46,720 nt of DNA from an uncultured Verrucomicrobiota bacterium (GCA_903826865.1 CAIKGD010000077.1:1-46720), one strand, 5' to 3'. Shown: positions 24,803-34,219, counted from the stretch's first letter. The notes: generated by a model not told the origin, from the letters alone. A program made the numbers and translations.

Positions 24803-26293
24803 TTATAAATCGTGGCCGCAATACGAAAGGTTGAAGCTCTTGTTGCAGAGCGGGAAGTCGGATATCTGCTGATCGCGCATGGCGTATGCGAGTCCCATCC
24901 AGTTGTGGAAGGACGGGTCGACAATTTTATACCGCGTAACGGCACCGGTTTCACCAGTGAGGGCGACGTGGCAAAGTTCGCCGCGCCAGCCTTCGATGAG
25001 CGAGACGGCCAGATGGCGGGGTTTAAGCGGGCCTATTTCGGCCTGAATCGATCCGGCGGGCATCGCCCGGAGCTGCTCGCGGATGAAATCGATGGACTGC
25101 TGAATTTCAAGCCAGCGGACGTAGGCGCGGGCAAACACGTCGCAGGTGTCCCAGGAGGACAGAGGCAGCTGGACAAACCGGTAGATGCCGGAGGGCTGAT
25201 CGTGGCGGACATCGCGCTGTAACCCGGACGCGCGGGCCGCCGGGCCGACTATGCCGAGTGTTTTGCAGATATCCTGCGGCAGAAGACCTTTGCCTTCAAG
25301 CCGGGCCAGCACAGACGGAGTTTCAAACAGCAGTTCGATGGCATTGGCGGCGTCTTTTTCTCCGTCGGAGAGCCGTTCCTGCAGTTCCTCAATCCGTGCG
25401 TCGTCCATGTCATAGCCGGTGCCGCCGGGTATAATCATGCCGCGGCCGAACCGGTTGCCGCACAGCAGGGCGGTCATGTTCAGAAAATCGCCGCGAATGC
25501 GCCCGCAATACGATGCGGTCGGCAGGAAGCCGATATCGTTGGCGATGGCGCCAAGGTCGCCGGTGTGGTTGGCGAGCCGTTCGAGTTCGAGCGCGATGCT
25601 GCGCAAGGCCTGGGCGCGTACCGTTTTTTTGCAGCCGGACAGCGCTTCGACCACCTGACAGTAAGCGGTGGCATGGCCGATGGACGTATCGCCGGCCAGC
25701 GTTTCCGCATAATGCAAGGCGCGTTTGGCCGGTTGCTCCACCATGGCTTTTTCAACGCCGCGATGCTGATAGCCGAGCGCGATTTCCAGATGATAAACGT
25801 GTTCGCCGTGGCACTGGAACCGGAAGTGTCCCGGCTCGATGATGCCGGCGTGGACGGGCCCGACGGAAACCTCGTGAATATCTTCGCCTTCAACGCGGTA
25901 AAAGTCGCCGGTGCCCGGCTGAATGGATGAGCCGGAGTAGCGTACCGGCTTGAGCCACGGATGACCTTCCGGCTTCAGTCCGAACTGTTCGGCGATTTCC
26001 CGTTCGAACAGATGGAGCTGGTTGCAGTCGGGCGTCATGGAGGGGAACTGACCGCCTTCGATACGGGTGGAGAGAATGTTCAGTTCACTGTATTCGTCAT
26101 TGGCCAGCAGGATAAAAAGATCGGTGCAGCCGGGCTGTCCGGATTCCGCGCCGAAAAATGAAACCGCGCGCTGTCCGCCGGTAATCTCGCGCCGCACAAT
26201 GTGCTGAAAGGTTTTTACATCGTGCCGGGGAATCTGATCGAGCGCGACGGACCGGCCGTTGATGGTGGTGAGCATTTCAGGTTGGACGGTCAT
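24803..26293 (-). CDS. Large subunit (HyfG/HycE/NuoCD-like) lacking NiFe ligands
   Basis: 496 residues: a NuoC-like N-terminus (~1-115, LHLFEREIAEQFG) joined to a NuoD/HycE-like part starting EVSVGPVHAGIIEPGHFRFQ, then HLEIALGYQHRGVE. In true group 4 NiFe hydrogenases the first CxxC follows in the helix after this; here residues 200-207 read AGDTSIGH. The second CxxC near the end is replaced by DFPLCNKSFNLSYC (C483, C492, eight residues apart). So no NiFe site can form. The same substitutions are characteristic of Ehr (energy-converting-hydrogenase-related) proteins as I know them. Overlaps hyfF-like by 4 bp. Confidence 0.92.
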   Translation of the reverse strand: MTVQPEMLTTINGRSVALDQIPRHDVKTFQHIVRREITGGQRAVSFFGAESGQPGCTDLFILLANDEYSELNILSTRIEGGQFPSMTPDCNQLHLFEREIAEQFGLKPEGHPWLKPVRYSGSSIQPGTGDFYRVEGEDIHEVSVGPVHAGIIEPGHFRFQCHGEHVYHLEIALGYQHRGVEKAMVEQPAKRALHYAETLAGDTSIGHATAYCQVVEALSGCKKTVRAQALRSIALELERLANHTGDLGAIANDIGFLPTASYCGRIRGDFLNMTALLCGNRFGRGMIIPGGTGYDMDDARIEELQERLSDGEKDAANAIELLFETPSVLARLEGKGLLPQDICKTLGIVGPAARASGLQRDVRHDQPSGIYRFVQLPLSSWDTCDVFARAYVRWLEIQQSIDFIREQLRAMPAGSIQAEIGPLKPRHLAVSLIEGWRGELCHVALTGETGAVTRYKIVDPSFHNWMGLAYAMRDQQISDFPLCNKSFNLSYCGHDL

Positions 26294-27723
26294 GGCTGAG
26301 TCTCCAGAAAATCAACCGCGTTGTGCAGAAGGTTGTTCAGCGGAGCGGGGATGTGCAGGCCCAGCGCCAGAACGAGACCCAGCAGCAGAACCGGCGGAAC
26401 GAGCGTGAGGAATCCTTCCCGGTAGGCGGTGCGCGGCGCGGATTCGGGCACACTGCCCTGAACCACCAGCAGTACGGTCGAACCCATCCCGATGAAGATG
26501 ATCAGCAGAAAGGCCAGAAACAAACCGCTCACGGCAAAGTGTCCGCTTGCGAAGCCGGCGTTCAAAATTGAAAATTCGCTGATAAACGGTCCGAACGGCG
26601 GCGATCCGGTGATAGCCAGAAAGCCGGTCAGGAACAGGGCCGCCGAGACGGGGAGCCGGCGCAGCGCTCCGCGGACGACGTCGGTGCTGGTGCTGCCGAA
26701 TGAGCGGTGAATATTGCCGGCGGACATAAAGAGGATGCCCTTGGTCAGTCCGTTGGTAAACAGATGCAGCAGTGTACCGAAGAGGGCCGGTGCGCCCAGT
26801 CCGAGTCCGAGAATCAGAATGCCCATGTGTTCGACGCTGGAGTAGGCGAGCATGCGTTTGTAATCCTGCTGACCCACCATGAAAATGGCGGCGACGACCA
26901 TGGAAAGCAGTCCCATAAAAAGGAGCATCGGAGACATGAAAGCCGTGTCGCCGGCGGCGGTGCAGACCTGATAGATGCGCAGGATGCAGAGGAACGCGCA
27001 GCTGGTGACGCAACCGGCCAGTATCGTTCCCACCGCTCCGGGCGCTTCGCCATACGCATCCGGTTTCCAGGTGTGCATGGGCGCCAGCCCCATTTTGGTG
27101 CCGTAGCCGATCAGCATCAGTACAAACGCGGCGTGCAGCCACGGCTTGGAAAGCTGCGGCGCGCTGTGCAGGAGCTCTTTTAAAACCAGCGTGGGCTGCA
27201 ATCCGGCGTGGAGCGAGGCGTACGCCAGAAAGAGAGTGCCCAGCAGGGCGAGCGCGATGCCGACGAATCCGATCAGCAGATATTTCCAGGTGGCTTCGAT
27301 GGAGCGCGGCGTTTTGTTGAAATAAATCAAAGGCGCGGTGCACAGCGCTGTGGTTTCAATGGCCACCCACATGATGCCTAAATGTTTCGACCAGGTGATC
27401 ATCGTCATGGTACCCAGCAGGCAGAGCAGGCAGGTGACGAATATGCGGTTCTGCCGCTGCGGATGGTACCGGAGATAGCCCGCGAGATAAAACGAGGTGA
27501 TCAGATAAATAATGCTGATCAGCAGTAGCACCAGCTGACCCGCCGGATCAAGGCCGATCCAGTCGGATGAAATCCGGTTGCCGGCGGAAAAAACAGAAGC
27601 CAGCGTCAGGGCGAAATGGATGATTCCGGCGACCGGTATGATCCACGGCCTCCAGCGGTTGGACGAAATGAGCAGCGCCGCGAGCGCCATGATGAACGGG
27701 AAAACAAGTAAGATAAGTGTCAT
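26290..27723 (-). CDS. HyfF-like antiporter-type membrane subunit
   Basis: 477 residues, about 14 membrane segments, Mrp/NuoN-M-like. Key ion-path residues: Glu in MWVAIETTALCT and Lys in GYGTKMGLAPMHTWKPDAYG, the HyfF form of the usual KxxxxPxHxWLPDA. Then GQQDYKRMLAYSSVEHMGIL. Slightly shorter than E. coli HyfF (526). It is the third antiporter-like subunit of the operon, next to the two HyfB-like proteins. Its stop overlaps the large-subunit start (ATGA), showing tight coupling. Confidence 0.92.
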   Translation of the reverse strand: MTLILLVFPFIMALAALLISSNRWRPWIIPVAGIIHFALTLASVFSAGNRISSDWIGLDPAGQLVLLLISIIYLITSFYLAGYLRYHPQRQNRIFVTCLLCLLGTMTMITWSKHLGIMWVAIETTALCTAPLIYFNKTPRSIEATWKYLLIGFVGIALALLGTLFLAYASLHAGLQPTLVLKELLHSAPQLSKPWLHAAFVLMLIGYGTKMGLAPMHTWKPDAYGEAPGAVGTILAGCVTSCAFLCILRIYQVCTAAGDTAFMSPMLLFMGLLSMVVAAIFMVGQQDYKRMLAYSSVEHMGILILGLGLGAPALFGTLLHLFTNGLTKGILFMSAGNIHRSFGSTSTDVVRGALRRLPVSAALFLTGFLAITGSPPFGPFISEFSILNAGFASGHFAVSGLFLAFLLIIFIGMGSTVLLVVQGSVPESAPRTAYREGFLTLVPPVLLLGLVLALGLHIPAPLNNLLHNAVDFLETQP

Positions 27724-27726
27724 AGC

Positions 27727-28368
27727 CTATTCCTTCAGCGCCGCCAGCCGGCGCGTATCCAATGATGAAAAAGTCTGGTTGATGTGGTTGACCATAATGC
27801 AGATGACGAAAATGGCGACAAACAGGTCCAGCAGCGCGCCGAGTTCCACGACCAGCGGCATGGCGCCCACCAGCAGCATACCGAAGATGTATATGCCGTT
27901 TTCCAGAACCAGATAACCCATGATCTGCGTGATGGCTTTGGCGCGTGTAGTCAGGAGGATGAAGCCGGCGAAGATGGTGGCGAGCGCCGCCGGTACCAGC
28001 AGCGGCGTGGTGTGTTCGCTGGCCAGCGGCAGGGCCGTGGCGAACAGCAGTGCAAATCCGGTGGCCAGCGCTCCCAGCAGCATGGAGGGCAGGAAGCCGA
28101 TCAGCGGTTCCATCTCGCGTTTGATCTGCACATCGCGCATGGCCCGCAGCAGCATGGTCGGGATCACCAGACCTTTCAGCAGAATGGCGGCGGCGGATGC
28201 CGATACGGCCGCGAGGGCGAGATGCTCTTCTATGAGCAGCGGCATAACGCCCAGCAGGAGACCTTGCAGCGACACGACTTTGATGACCGTGATAATCCGG
28301 CTGGTGCCCAGCGCAAACAGATTGAGAGCGAGGACAACGACTAAAAGTGCATTTAACAGGGAGTGCAT
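27727..28368 (-). CDS. HyfE-like (NuoK-type) membrane subunit
   Basis: 213 residues, about 6-7 membrane segments, close to E. coli HyfE (216). Visible features: LLVVVLALNLFALGTSRI at the start, QGLLLGVMPLLIEEHLAL with acidic residues expected in the NuoK-type ion path, and ITQIMGYLVLENGIYIFGM. It links the antiporter modules to the membrane arm. Three bases separate it from hyfF-like, four from hyfC-like. Confidence 0.92.
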   Translation of the reverse strand: MHSLLNALLVVVLALNLFALGTSRIITVIKVVSLQGLLLGVMPLLIEEHLALAAVSASAAAILLKGLVIPTMLLRAMRDVQIKREMEPLIGFLPSMLLGALATGFALLFATALPLASEHTTPLLVPAALATIFAGFILLTTRAKAITQIMGYLVLENGIYIFGMLLVGAMPLVVELGALLDLFVAIFVICIMVNHINQTFSSLDTRRLAALKE

Positions 28369-28372
28369 AAAA

Positions 28373-29281
28373 TTACCTCATGAGTAGAACAAAACCGAAA
28401 CCGCAGAGCAGGATGGCGGCAATTAACAGATGCTGAACATTGCGCATTTGCAGGCGGGCCATCACCGATTCAACGACGCCGACGGCCACGGCCGTAAGCA
28501 GCATCTCCAGCACGAACAGCGACCAGTCCAGCAGAGCCGAGCCGCTTTGAAAGGGGAATACAATGTGCAGCAGCACCGCGCTCAGCACGAACAGCTTTAC
28601 GGCCGCGCCGTACAGGATGATTCCTAACAACGGTCCGCTGTGATCCAGCACCATGACTTCATGAATCATCGTCAGTTCCAGATGCGTATTGGGATCGTCC
28701 ACCGGAATACGGCTGTTTTCCGCCAGCAGCAGAATGAAAAGACCGCCCGCAACCAGCACCAGCGAGGCGGCGGACGCCTGACTTCCGGCCGCCAGCGGCG
28801 CGTGCAGCATATTGGTCAGCACCAGCGATCCGGACATTTTAGCCAGCACCAGCAGCGCAAAAAACAGCGCGGGCTCCGACAGACAGGCGAAGGTGACTTC
28901 GCGGGCGGCGCCCATGCCTTCAAAGGCCGACCCGGTGTCCAGCGCCGCTGTGGTTGTGAAGAAGCGGCTGAGCGCCAGCAGGTAGGCGAAAAGAATCAGG
29001 TCGCCGGTGAAGGCGACTGGGGACTGGAACGGGCCCATCGGCACCATGAGTCCGGCCAGCATGATGGCGGTCAGGGTAATGACGGGTGCGGCGGTGAAAA
29101 CCCAGGTGGTGACCTGACTGATCACAACGCCTTTGCGGGCCAGTTTGATCAGATCGTAATAGAGCTGAAGAACCGGCGGTCCGCGCCGCCCGGCAAACAG
29201 AGCCTTGGTCTTGTTGATTACGCCCAGCAGCAGCGGAGGCATAATCAGCAGCAGCGCGATATGGATGAAAATATTAGTCAT
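28373..29281 (-). CDS. HyfC/HycD-like (NuoH-type) membrane subunit
   Basis: 302 residues, 8 membrane segments, matching the NuoH/HycD family: KTKALFAGRRGPPVLQLYYD near the N terminus, then the acidic loop NSRIPVDDPNTHLELTMIHE that couples redox change to ion movement. That loop is intact, which implies a working conduction path. Four bases separate its stop region from the hyfE-like start. The preceding gene ends 28 bases upstream. Confidence 0.94.
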   Translation of the reverse strand: MTNIFIHIALLLIMPPLLLGVINKTKALFAGRRGPPVLQLYYDLIKLARKGVVISQVTTWVFTAAPVITLTAIMLAGLMVPMGPFQSPVAFTGDLILFAYLLALSRFFTTTAALDTGSAFEGMGAAREVTFACLSEPALFFALLVLAKMSGSLVLTNMLHAPLAAGSQASAASLVLVAGGLFILLLAENSRIPVDDPNTHLELTMIHEVMVLDHSGPLLGIILYGAAVKLFVLSAVLLHIVFPFQSGSALLDWSLFVLEMLLTAVAVGVVESVMARLQMRNVQHLLIAAILLCGFGFVLLMR

Positions 29282-29309
29282 GGTTGGTTTTCCATCAGGT
29301 GCTATGAGT

Positions 29310-31310
29310 TCATCTTCCTATTCCTAAACTTTCCCAGCAAAGTAAAAACAGCAGGATAATCAGAATGTAGAGCAGATAGATGCTGATGCGGCCCTGCTGG
29401 AGCAGGCGCAGTTTCATCATCCGATGTCCGGCGTACCGGACAAACGGCAGAACGATCCGGTCCAGCACGGTGTCAGGAACCGTCGTCGAAAATCCGGACT
29501 TGGATGGAAAAGGTTCCGTGATGACCGGTTGCCGCGTGCGCGGACGAAGCGCCCAGGAAAACCGTTTGACCAGCATTTCGCCGAAGGAGGTAGCTGTGTA
29601 TTGCATACGCGGCGTCGGTTGCGCGTATCCGCAGCTCCAGGTTCCGATGGAAACAGCGGGCTGCCGCCGGATATTTTTCCGGATGATTGTGACGGCGATG
29701 CCGCTGACGACGATCAGCACGAGCGCCGCTCCGCTGATCCATTGAACCGGCGCAAGCGAAACGGGCAGGGGATTTTCCTGCATCGCCGGATCCATCCACT
29801 GCGCGGCGGCCTGCTGAATCAGTGGCAGGCCAACTTGCGGAAGAATGCCCAGCACTACGCAGCCGGCAGCCAGCAGGAACATCGGATAATGCATGAACGG
29901 TTGCGGGTCGTGCGGCGATGCATGGCTGGCGAAGCGCGGCTGTCCCAGAAAAACGGTGCTGTAGATTTTGACGAAGCAGGCGAGGGCCAGTGCGCCGATC
30001 AGCGCCAGTGCTACCGCGCCGATTCCAATGGCAGGCCAGGGCATGCCGTTTCCGGCATTCACACTTTGGAAAAGGCCGAGATAAATCAGCCATTCGCTTA
30101 CAAATCCGTTGAGCGGCGGCAGTCCGCAAATCGCCACGGCTCCGAGGAGGAAAAGTCCGGCGGTGCGCGGCATGAATTTGGCCAGACCGCCCATCCTGTT
30201 CATATCGCGGGTATGAACCGCATGCATGATCGCGCCGGAATTTAAAAAGAGCAGTGATTTGAAAAGGCTGTGGTTCCAGACGTGCAGCAGCGCGCCGCCG
30301 AGTCCCAGCAGAATAAAATCAACCCGGTGCAGTACGCGCCCCATCATCGCCAGTCCGATGCCCATGGTGATGATGCCGATGTTTTCAATGCTGCTGTAGG
30401 CCAGCAGGCGTTTGATATCACTTTGACCGATGGCGAACGCGATGCCGAGTATGCCGGTGACCGCGCCGAGGCCCAGCAGCAGTTCGCCGTTCCACATTTC
30501 GGTCGCCGGCAGCAGGGTCAGCATGCGGAGAATGCCGTAGACGCCCATTTTCAGCATGACGCCCGACATGACCGCGGATACGTGACTGGGCGCGTTGGCG
30601 TGCGCGCCGGGCAGCCAGACATGCAGCGGCATGATGCCCGCTTTGAAGCCGAAGCCGATGACGGTCAGAATAAACAGCGTGGCGGCAATGCCCGCCGTCA
30701 GCGAACCCGCATCGAACGCGTACAGGGTGAAACTTCCGGAGACCTGCCGCAGCAGAGCAAACAGCGCCAGCAGGCAGATGGTTCCGGTGTGCGTCGCCAC
30801 CAGATAAATCCAGCCGGCGAGGCGGACTTCGGGTTTTTCATTTTCAGTGGCGGCCAGAAAGAAAGCGGACAGCGCCATGATTTCCCAGAAAATCAGCAGC
30901 AGCACGGAATCGCGGGCGATCACGACCATGACCATCGCTCCGGCCAGCAGTCCGTAAAACAGACTGAGTCCGCGCCCGTTGTCCAGGTGCTCCGTCTGCC
31001 GCCAGTAACCCAGTCCGTAAACGGAGCCCAGCGCGGGCACGATAAAGACGGGAATCAGAAACACGGCGCTCAAGGCGTCCAGTCCGACCGAAAAACTTCC
31101 CCACGGCAGATGCCACGGCAGCGAGATGGCGCAGAGCCCTGACGAAAACAGCGCAACCGCCAGTCCGCTCAAGCCGGTCAGACTGCCCAGTACCATCAAA
31201 ACAGCGGCCAGCCGCTGGGCCGCCGCGGACTGCCGGGAACCGAAGCCCGCCGGAAAACCGCTGGCCATCATGAGGCCTGCGGCGCTGAGAATCATCCATA
31301 ACCCGTTCAT
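29310..31310 (-). CDS. HyfB-like (NuoL-type) antiporter subunit, copy 2
   Basis: 666 residues, close to E. coli HyfB (672), about 15-16 membrane segments. Ion-path residues: Glu in LIFWEIMALSAFFLAATE, Lys in GFKAGIMPLHVWLPGAH, then PSHVSAVMSGVMLKMGVYG and DIKRLLAYSSIENIGI. The C-terminal part has WSCGYAQPTPRMQYTATSFGEM, a HyfB signature. Clearly paralogous to the next upstream gene. A 26-base gap separates the two. Confidence 0.95.
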   Translation of the reverse strand: MNGLWMILSAAGLMMASGFPAGFGSRQSAAAQRLAAVLMVLGSLTGLSGLAVALFSSGLCAISLPWHLPWGSFSVGLDALSAVFLIPVFIVPALGSVYGLGYWRQTEHLDNGRGLSLFYGLLAGAMVMVVIARDSVLLLIFWEIMALSAFFLAATENEKPEVRLAGWIYLVATHTGTICLLALFALLRQVSGSFTLYAFDAGSLTAGIAATLFILTVIGFGFKAGIMPLHVWLPGAHANAPSHVSAVMSGVMLKMGVYGILRMLTLLPATEMWNGELLLGLGAVTGILGIAFAIGQSDIKRLLAYSSIENIGIITMGIGLAMMGRVLHRVDFILLGLGGALLHVWNHSLFKSLLFLNSGAIMHAVHTRDMNRMGGLAKFMPRTAGLFLLGAVAICGLPPLNGFVSEWLIYLGLFQSVNAGNGMPWPAIGIGAVALALIGALALACFVKIYSTVFLGQPRFASHASPHDPQPFMHYPMFLLAAGCVVLGILPQVGLPLIQQAAAQWMDPAMQENPLPVSLAPVQWISGAALVLIVVSGIAVTIIRKNIRRQPAVSIGTWSCGYAQPTPRMQYTATSFGEMLVKRFSWALRPRTRQPVITEPFPSKSGFSTTVPDTVLDRIVLPFVRYAGHRMMKLRLLQQGRISIYLLYILIILLFLLCWESLGIGR

Positions 31311-31336
31311 TCAAAAACTCCTAAGATCAAAAGCGG

Positions 31337-33367
31337 CTAGCGTGTAAACAGCCGTGTGAAAATGGTCAGTATCGGCAAAGTCCATATCAGCAGAATAATC
31401 ACGGTGAGCGCAACATAGATTAAATACTGATGCGTTAATCCCTGCTGCAAAGGACGGGCCCGGTTGAAAAGCTGTTTGATGAAATGAGCCGCCGGAATAA
31501 GTTTCCGGTCGAGCACCGGTTCATCCTGATGGGTTTCATAGCGTGACGGTTCGGCGAAAACAGAACGGATTTCCGGCTCGTGAATCCGGGGAGAAAGCAC
31601 GGAGCGGAACATGCCGGTCAGCATCTGAGCGAACGATGAAGCCGTATATTGCATACGTTCGGTCGGGCGGGCATATCCGCAGGACCAGGTGATGGTGTGC
31701 GGCGCTTTGCTCCATTGAACCCGGCGGGACAGGCGATAATACACTATGAGACACACACCGATTAACGCCAGCCCGGTCAAGGTAATCGCCGTCAGCGGAG
31801 TCAGCGTGCTCAACGGACAGGACGATTGCAGCAATCCTTCAATATCGCACGACAGGATGGTCCGGCTCAGGACGGGCGCCACGGTCCACGGGAGTACGCC
31901 GATTAAAACGCAGCATCCGGCCAGTACACCCATGGGAATCTGCATGGTAAGCGGAGCTTCATGCGGAACCGATTCCAAAGGCTGCCGTGCCTGGCCCAGA
32001 AAAACCGCGCCGTAAACTTTGACGAAACAGGCCAGCGCCAGCGCGCCGATAAGGGCCAGTACGGGTGCCGCCAGCGCGGCGGCTGTCCACGCCACAGCGG
32101 TTGTGTCGGATGCCGCATGAAACAGACCGAGATAAACAAACCACTCGCTTACAAAACCGTTCAGCGGCGGCAGACCGCAGATCGCCACCGCGCCGATCAG
32201 AAAAAACGCCGCCGTCCGGGGAATAAACTTTGCCAGTCCGCCCATGCGGTCAATCTGCCGCGTTCCGCTGCTGTGAATCGCGGAGCCGGCGCTTAGAAAC
32301 AACAGAACTTTGAACAGCCCGTGGTTCCAGACATGGAGCAGGCAGCCCGCCATTCCGAGGATTACCCACAGCGGACGCCCCAGCGACCGGCCGATCATGG
32401 CCAGTCCGAAGCCCATCAGAATGATGCCGATGTTTTCGATGCTGTGGTACGCCAGCAGGCGTTTGAGATCGTGCTGGCCGATGGCGAACACCACACCGAG
32501 CACGCCGCTGATACAGCCGGAGGCCAGAATGATAACGCCCCAGCTGACCGGCGGATCGGGCAGAAAGCCGATGAAACGGATCAGTCCGTAAATGCCGATT
32601 TTAAGCATTACGCCCGACAGCAGGGCGGAGACGTGGCTCGGCGCATTGGCGTGCGCGGCCGGCAGCCAGAAATGAAACGGCATCATGCCGGCTTTAACGC
32701 CGAAGCCCACAAGCGCCAGAAGAAAAATAATGGTGAGCGTTCCCAGTCCGGCTTCGCTTACGGCGAGAGCCCGCATTTCAAAGGAACCGGTGATCCAGTG
32801 AAAAAAGGCGAACATGGCAAAGAGTGTCAGCGTGCCGATATGCGTAGCCACCAGATAAACCCAGCCGGCGCGGCGTACTTCCGGCAGATGGTGTTCGGTG
32901 CTGACCAGAAAGAAGGCGGGCAGCGCCATGATTTCCCAGCCCATCATAAACAGCACGGCGTGGCGCGCCAGCAGGAGTAAGATCATTCCCGCGATCGCCC
33001 AGCCCCAGAACAGGCGCAGCGAAGGTCCGTTGTCTTCGTGCTTCGATTGCGGCCAGTAGCCGAGTCCGTAAGCCGAACCCAGCGCGCCCATCACCAGCAC
33101 GGGGACAATGAAAAATGCGCTCAGCCCGTCGGCGGCAACTTTCATCGGGTCGCCCATCACATTCCACGGCAGAACCATTGAATCGGTTCCCCGCAGGAAA
33201 ACCAGTGCGACCCCGGCCAGACCGATAGCGGTTGCGGCGCAGGAAAAAACCGTTGCGATCCGTTCGCTCATGGCCGTCCGGCGCGACATTAGCAGTCCGG
33301 GGATTCCGCTCAGCGCATGCAGCGCGGCGGAACTCAGAATCAGCAGGATGGATAGGTGGGATTGCAT
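31337..33367 (-). CDS. HyfB-like (NuoL-type) antiporter subunit, copy 1
   Basis: 676 residues, same layout as copy 2: MGWEIMALPAFFLVSTEHH, GVKAGMMPFHFWLPAAH, PSHVSALLSGVMLKIGIYG, HDLKRLLAYHSIENIGI and WSCGYARPTERMQYTASSFAQM. The two copies are aligned throughout but differ at many positions, so the duplication is old. A complex with two HyfB-type and one HyfF-type antiporters could move more ions per electron pair than one with a single pump. First structural gene after the HTH-EIIA gene (21-base gap). Confidence 0.95.
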   Translation of the reverse strand: MQSHLSILLILSSAALHALSGIPGLLMSRRTAMSERIATVFSCAATAIGLAGVALVFLRGTDSMVLPWNVMGDPMKVAADGLSAFFIVPVLVMGALGSAYGLGYWPQSKHEDNGPSLRLFWGWAIAGMILLLLARHAVLFMMGWEIMALPAFFLVSTEHHLPEVRRAGWVYLVATHIGTLTLFAMFAFFHWITGSFEMRALAVSEAGLGTLTIIFLLALVGFGVKAGMMPFHFWLPAAHANAPSHVSALLSGVMLKIGIYGLIRFIGFLPDPPVSWGVIILASGCISGVLGVVFAIGQHDLKRLLAYHSIENIGIILMGFGLAMIGRSLGRPLWVILGMAGCLLHVWNHGLFKVLLFLSAGSAIHSSGTRQIDRMGGLAKFIPRTAAFFLIGAVAICGLPPLNGFVSEWFVYLGLFHAASDTTAVAWTAAALAAPVLALIGALALACFVKVYGAVFLGQARQPLESVPHEAPLTMQIPMGVLAGCCVLIGVLPWTVAPVLSRTILSCDIEGLLQSSCPLSTLTPLTAITLTGLALIGVCLIVYYRLSRRVQWSKAPHTITWSCGYARPTERMQYTASSFAQMLTGMFRSVLSPRIHEPEIRSVFAEPSRYETHQDEPVLDRKLIPAAHFIKQLFNRARPLQQGLTHQYLIYVALTVIILLIWTLPILTIFTRLFTR

Positions 33368-33388
33368 TTCACTGCACGGACGAAGCGT

Positions 33389-34081
33389 CTATTCCTGTTG
33401 CGGTTTGATTGCAGGAAGCGCGCTTTCCGCCCGTGCCAGTTCTTCCAGAATTTTTTCGCTCGGCTGTTTCTTCTTCAGGGCCTCCTTGAAGGCCGGATTC
33501 TGCAGCACAAAGCCGAGGCGTGACAGCAGTTGCAGATGTGTCCGGACCGTCGGGCTGATCAGCGTGAACAGCGTATCCACCGGTTCCCCGTCAATCGCTC
33601 CGAAATTAACCGGATGTTCCAGAAAGCAGAGCATGATCATCGGTTTGGTAATGTGCAGGACGATTGGATTGCGGACGTGCGGAATGGCGATGCCGTCACC
33701 GATGCCGGTGGAGCCGAGGTTTTCGCGCGCCAGCAGGATCTGATAGAGAAACTCGCGATCCACTTCTTCGGGCAGATGCATTGCATCGACCACATTACGG
33801 AGAACGGTTGGCGTATCGGCACCGCTCAGCCGGTGGACGATTCCTCCTGTTTTGATGATATCCACCAGACTCAGCACCGGTTTGCTGCCGTCGGATTCCG
33901 TCAGGATATCCGCCGAGAGCGGTATCCGCTGGGCGGTGGCCCACTCAATAATCTCTGCACGGCTGAACCGGCACTGCTCGTTGCTGCGATGGACCGGGAT
34001 GCTTTCCTGCTTAATCCAGCGGTAAATTGTTTCCTCAGTGACATTTAACAGTTTCGCGACATCTTTGACCGATAATTGCAT
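33389..34081 (-). CDS. HTH (excisionase/MerR-type) protein fused to a PTS EIIA (PtsN-like) domain
   Basis: 230 residues from ATG 34081, with AAGGAAA upstream. Residues 3-45 form a DNA-binding domain (VKDVAKLLNVTEETIYRWI, then HRSNEQCRFSRAEIIEW). Residues ~68-215 are a fructose/nitrogen-type EIIA with the phosphorylation site His135 in GIAIPHVRNP. No EIIB or EIIC partner is nearby, so the protein is probably a regulator that senses phospho-transfer state, not a sugar transporter part. It is the first gene of the Ehr operon, directly behind the promoter at 34107-34135, and may control it. Confidence 0.9.
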   Translation of the reverse strand: MQLSVKDVAKLLNVTEETIYRWIKQESIPVHRSNEQCRFSRAEIIEWATAQRIPLSADILTESDGSKPVLSLVDIIKTGGIVHRLSGADTPTVLRNVVDAMHLPEEVDREFLYQILLARENLGSTGIGDGIAIPHVRNPIVLHITKPMIMLCFLEHPVNFGAIDGEPVDTLFTLISPTVRTHLQLLSRLGFVLQNPAFKEALKKKQPSEKILEELARAESALPAIKPQQE

Positions 34082-34106
34082 AAGTTTCCTTGAAAAAATT
34101 GATACA

Positions 34107-34135
34107 GATATAGACCCAATGTCCGTAAATGTCAA
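34107..34135 (-). promoter_or_regulatory. Sigma70-type promoter for the Ehr operon
   Basis: On the minus strand TTGACA (34130-34135) and TATATC (34107-34112) are exactly 17 bases apart, 26 bases or so before the HTH-EIIA start codon. It is the best promoter match in the window. The region between 34082 and 34219 is divergent, so it also contains the (unidentified) promoter of the FAD dehydrogenase. Confidence 0.6.
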
Positions 34136-34219
34136 ATGGCAGGCCGAATTGTCATCCTGTCAAAAGTTATTGTTTTTCAGACTGTGCCGGAGGCGGGGTT
34201 TGAATATGCTTCTGAGCTC

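Noticed and set aside
24803-26293. Functional group 4 [NiFe] hydrogenase
   Set aside because: The first CxxC is absent (AGDTSIGH) and the second pair is spaced by eight residues, so NiFe cannot be held in the usual way.
24803-34081. Respiratory complex I (nuo operon)
   Set aside because: Subunits are HyfB/C/E/F/G/I-like, there is no NuoE/F/G or NuoA/J, and HyfB-specific C-terminal signatures are present.
33389-34081. Component of a fructose or mannitol PTS transporter
   Set aside because: No EIIB/EIIC genes nearby and an N-terminal DNA-binding domain is attached; a regulatory role fits better.
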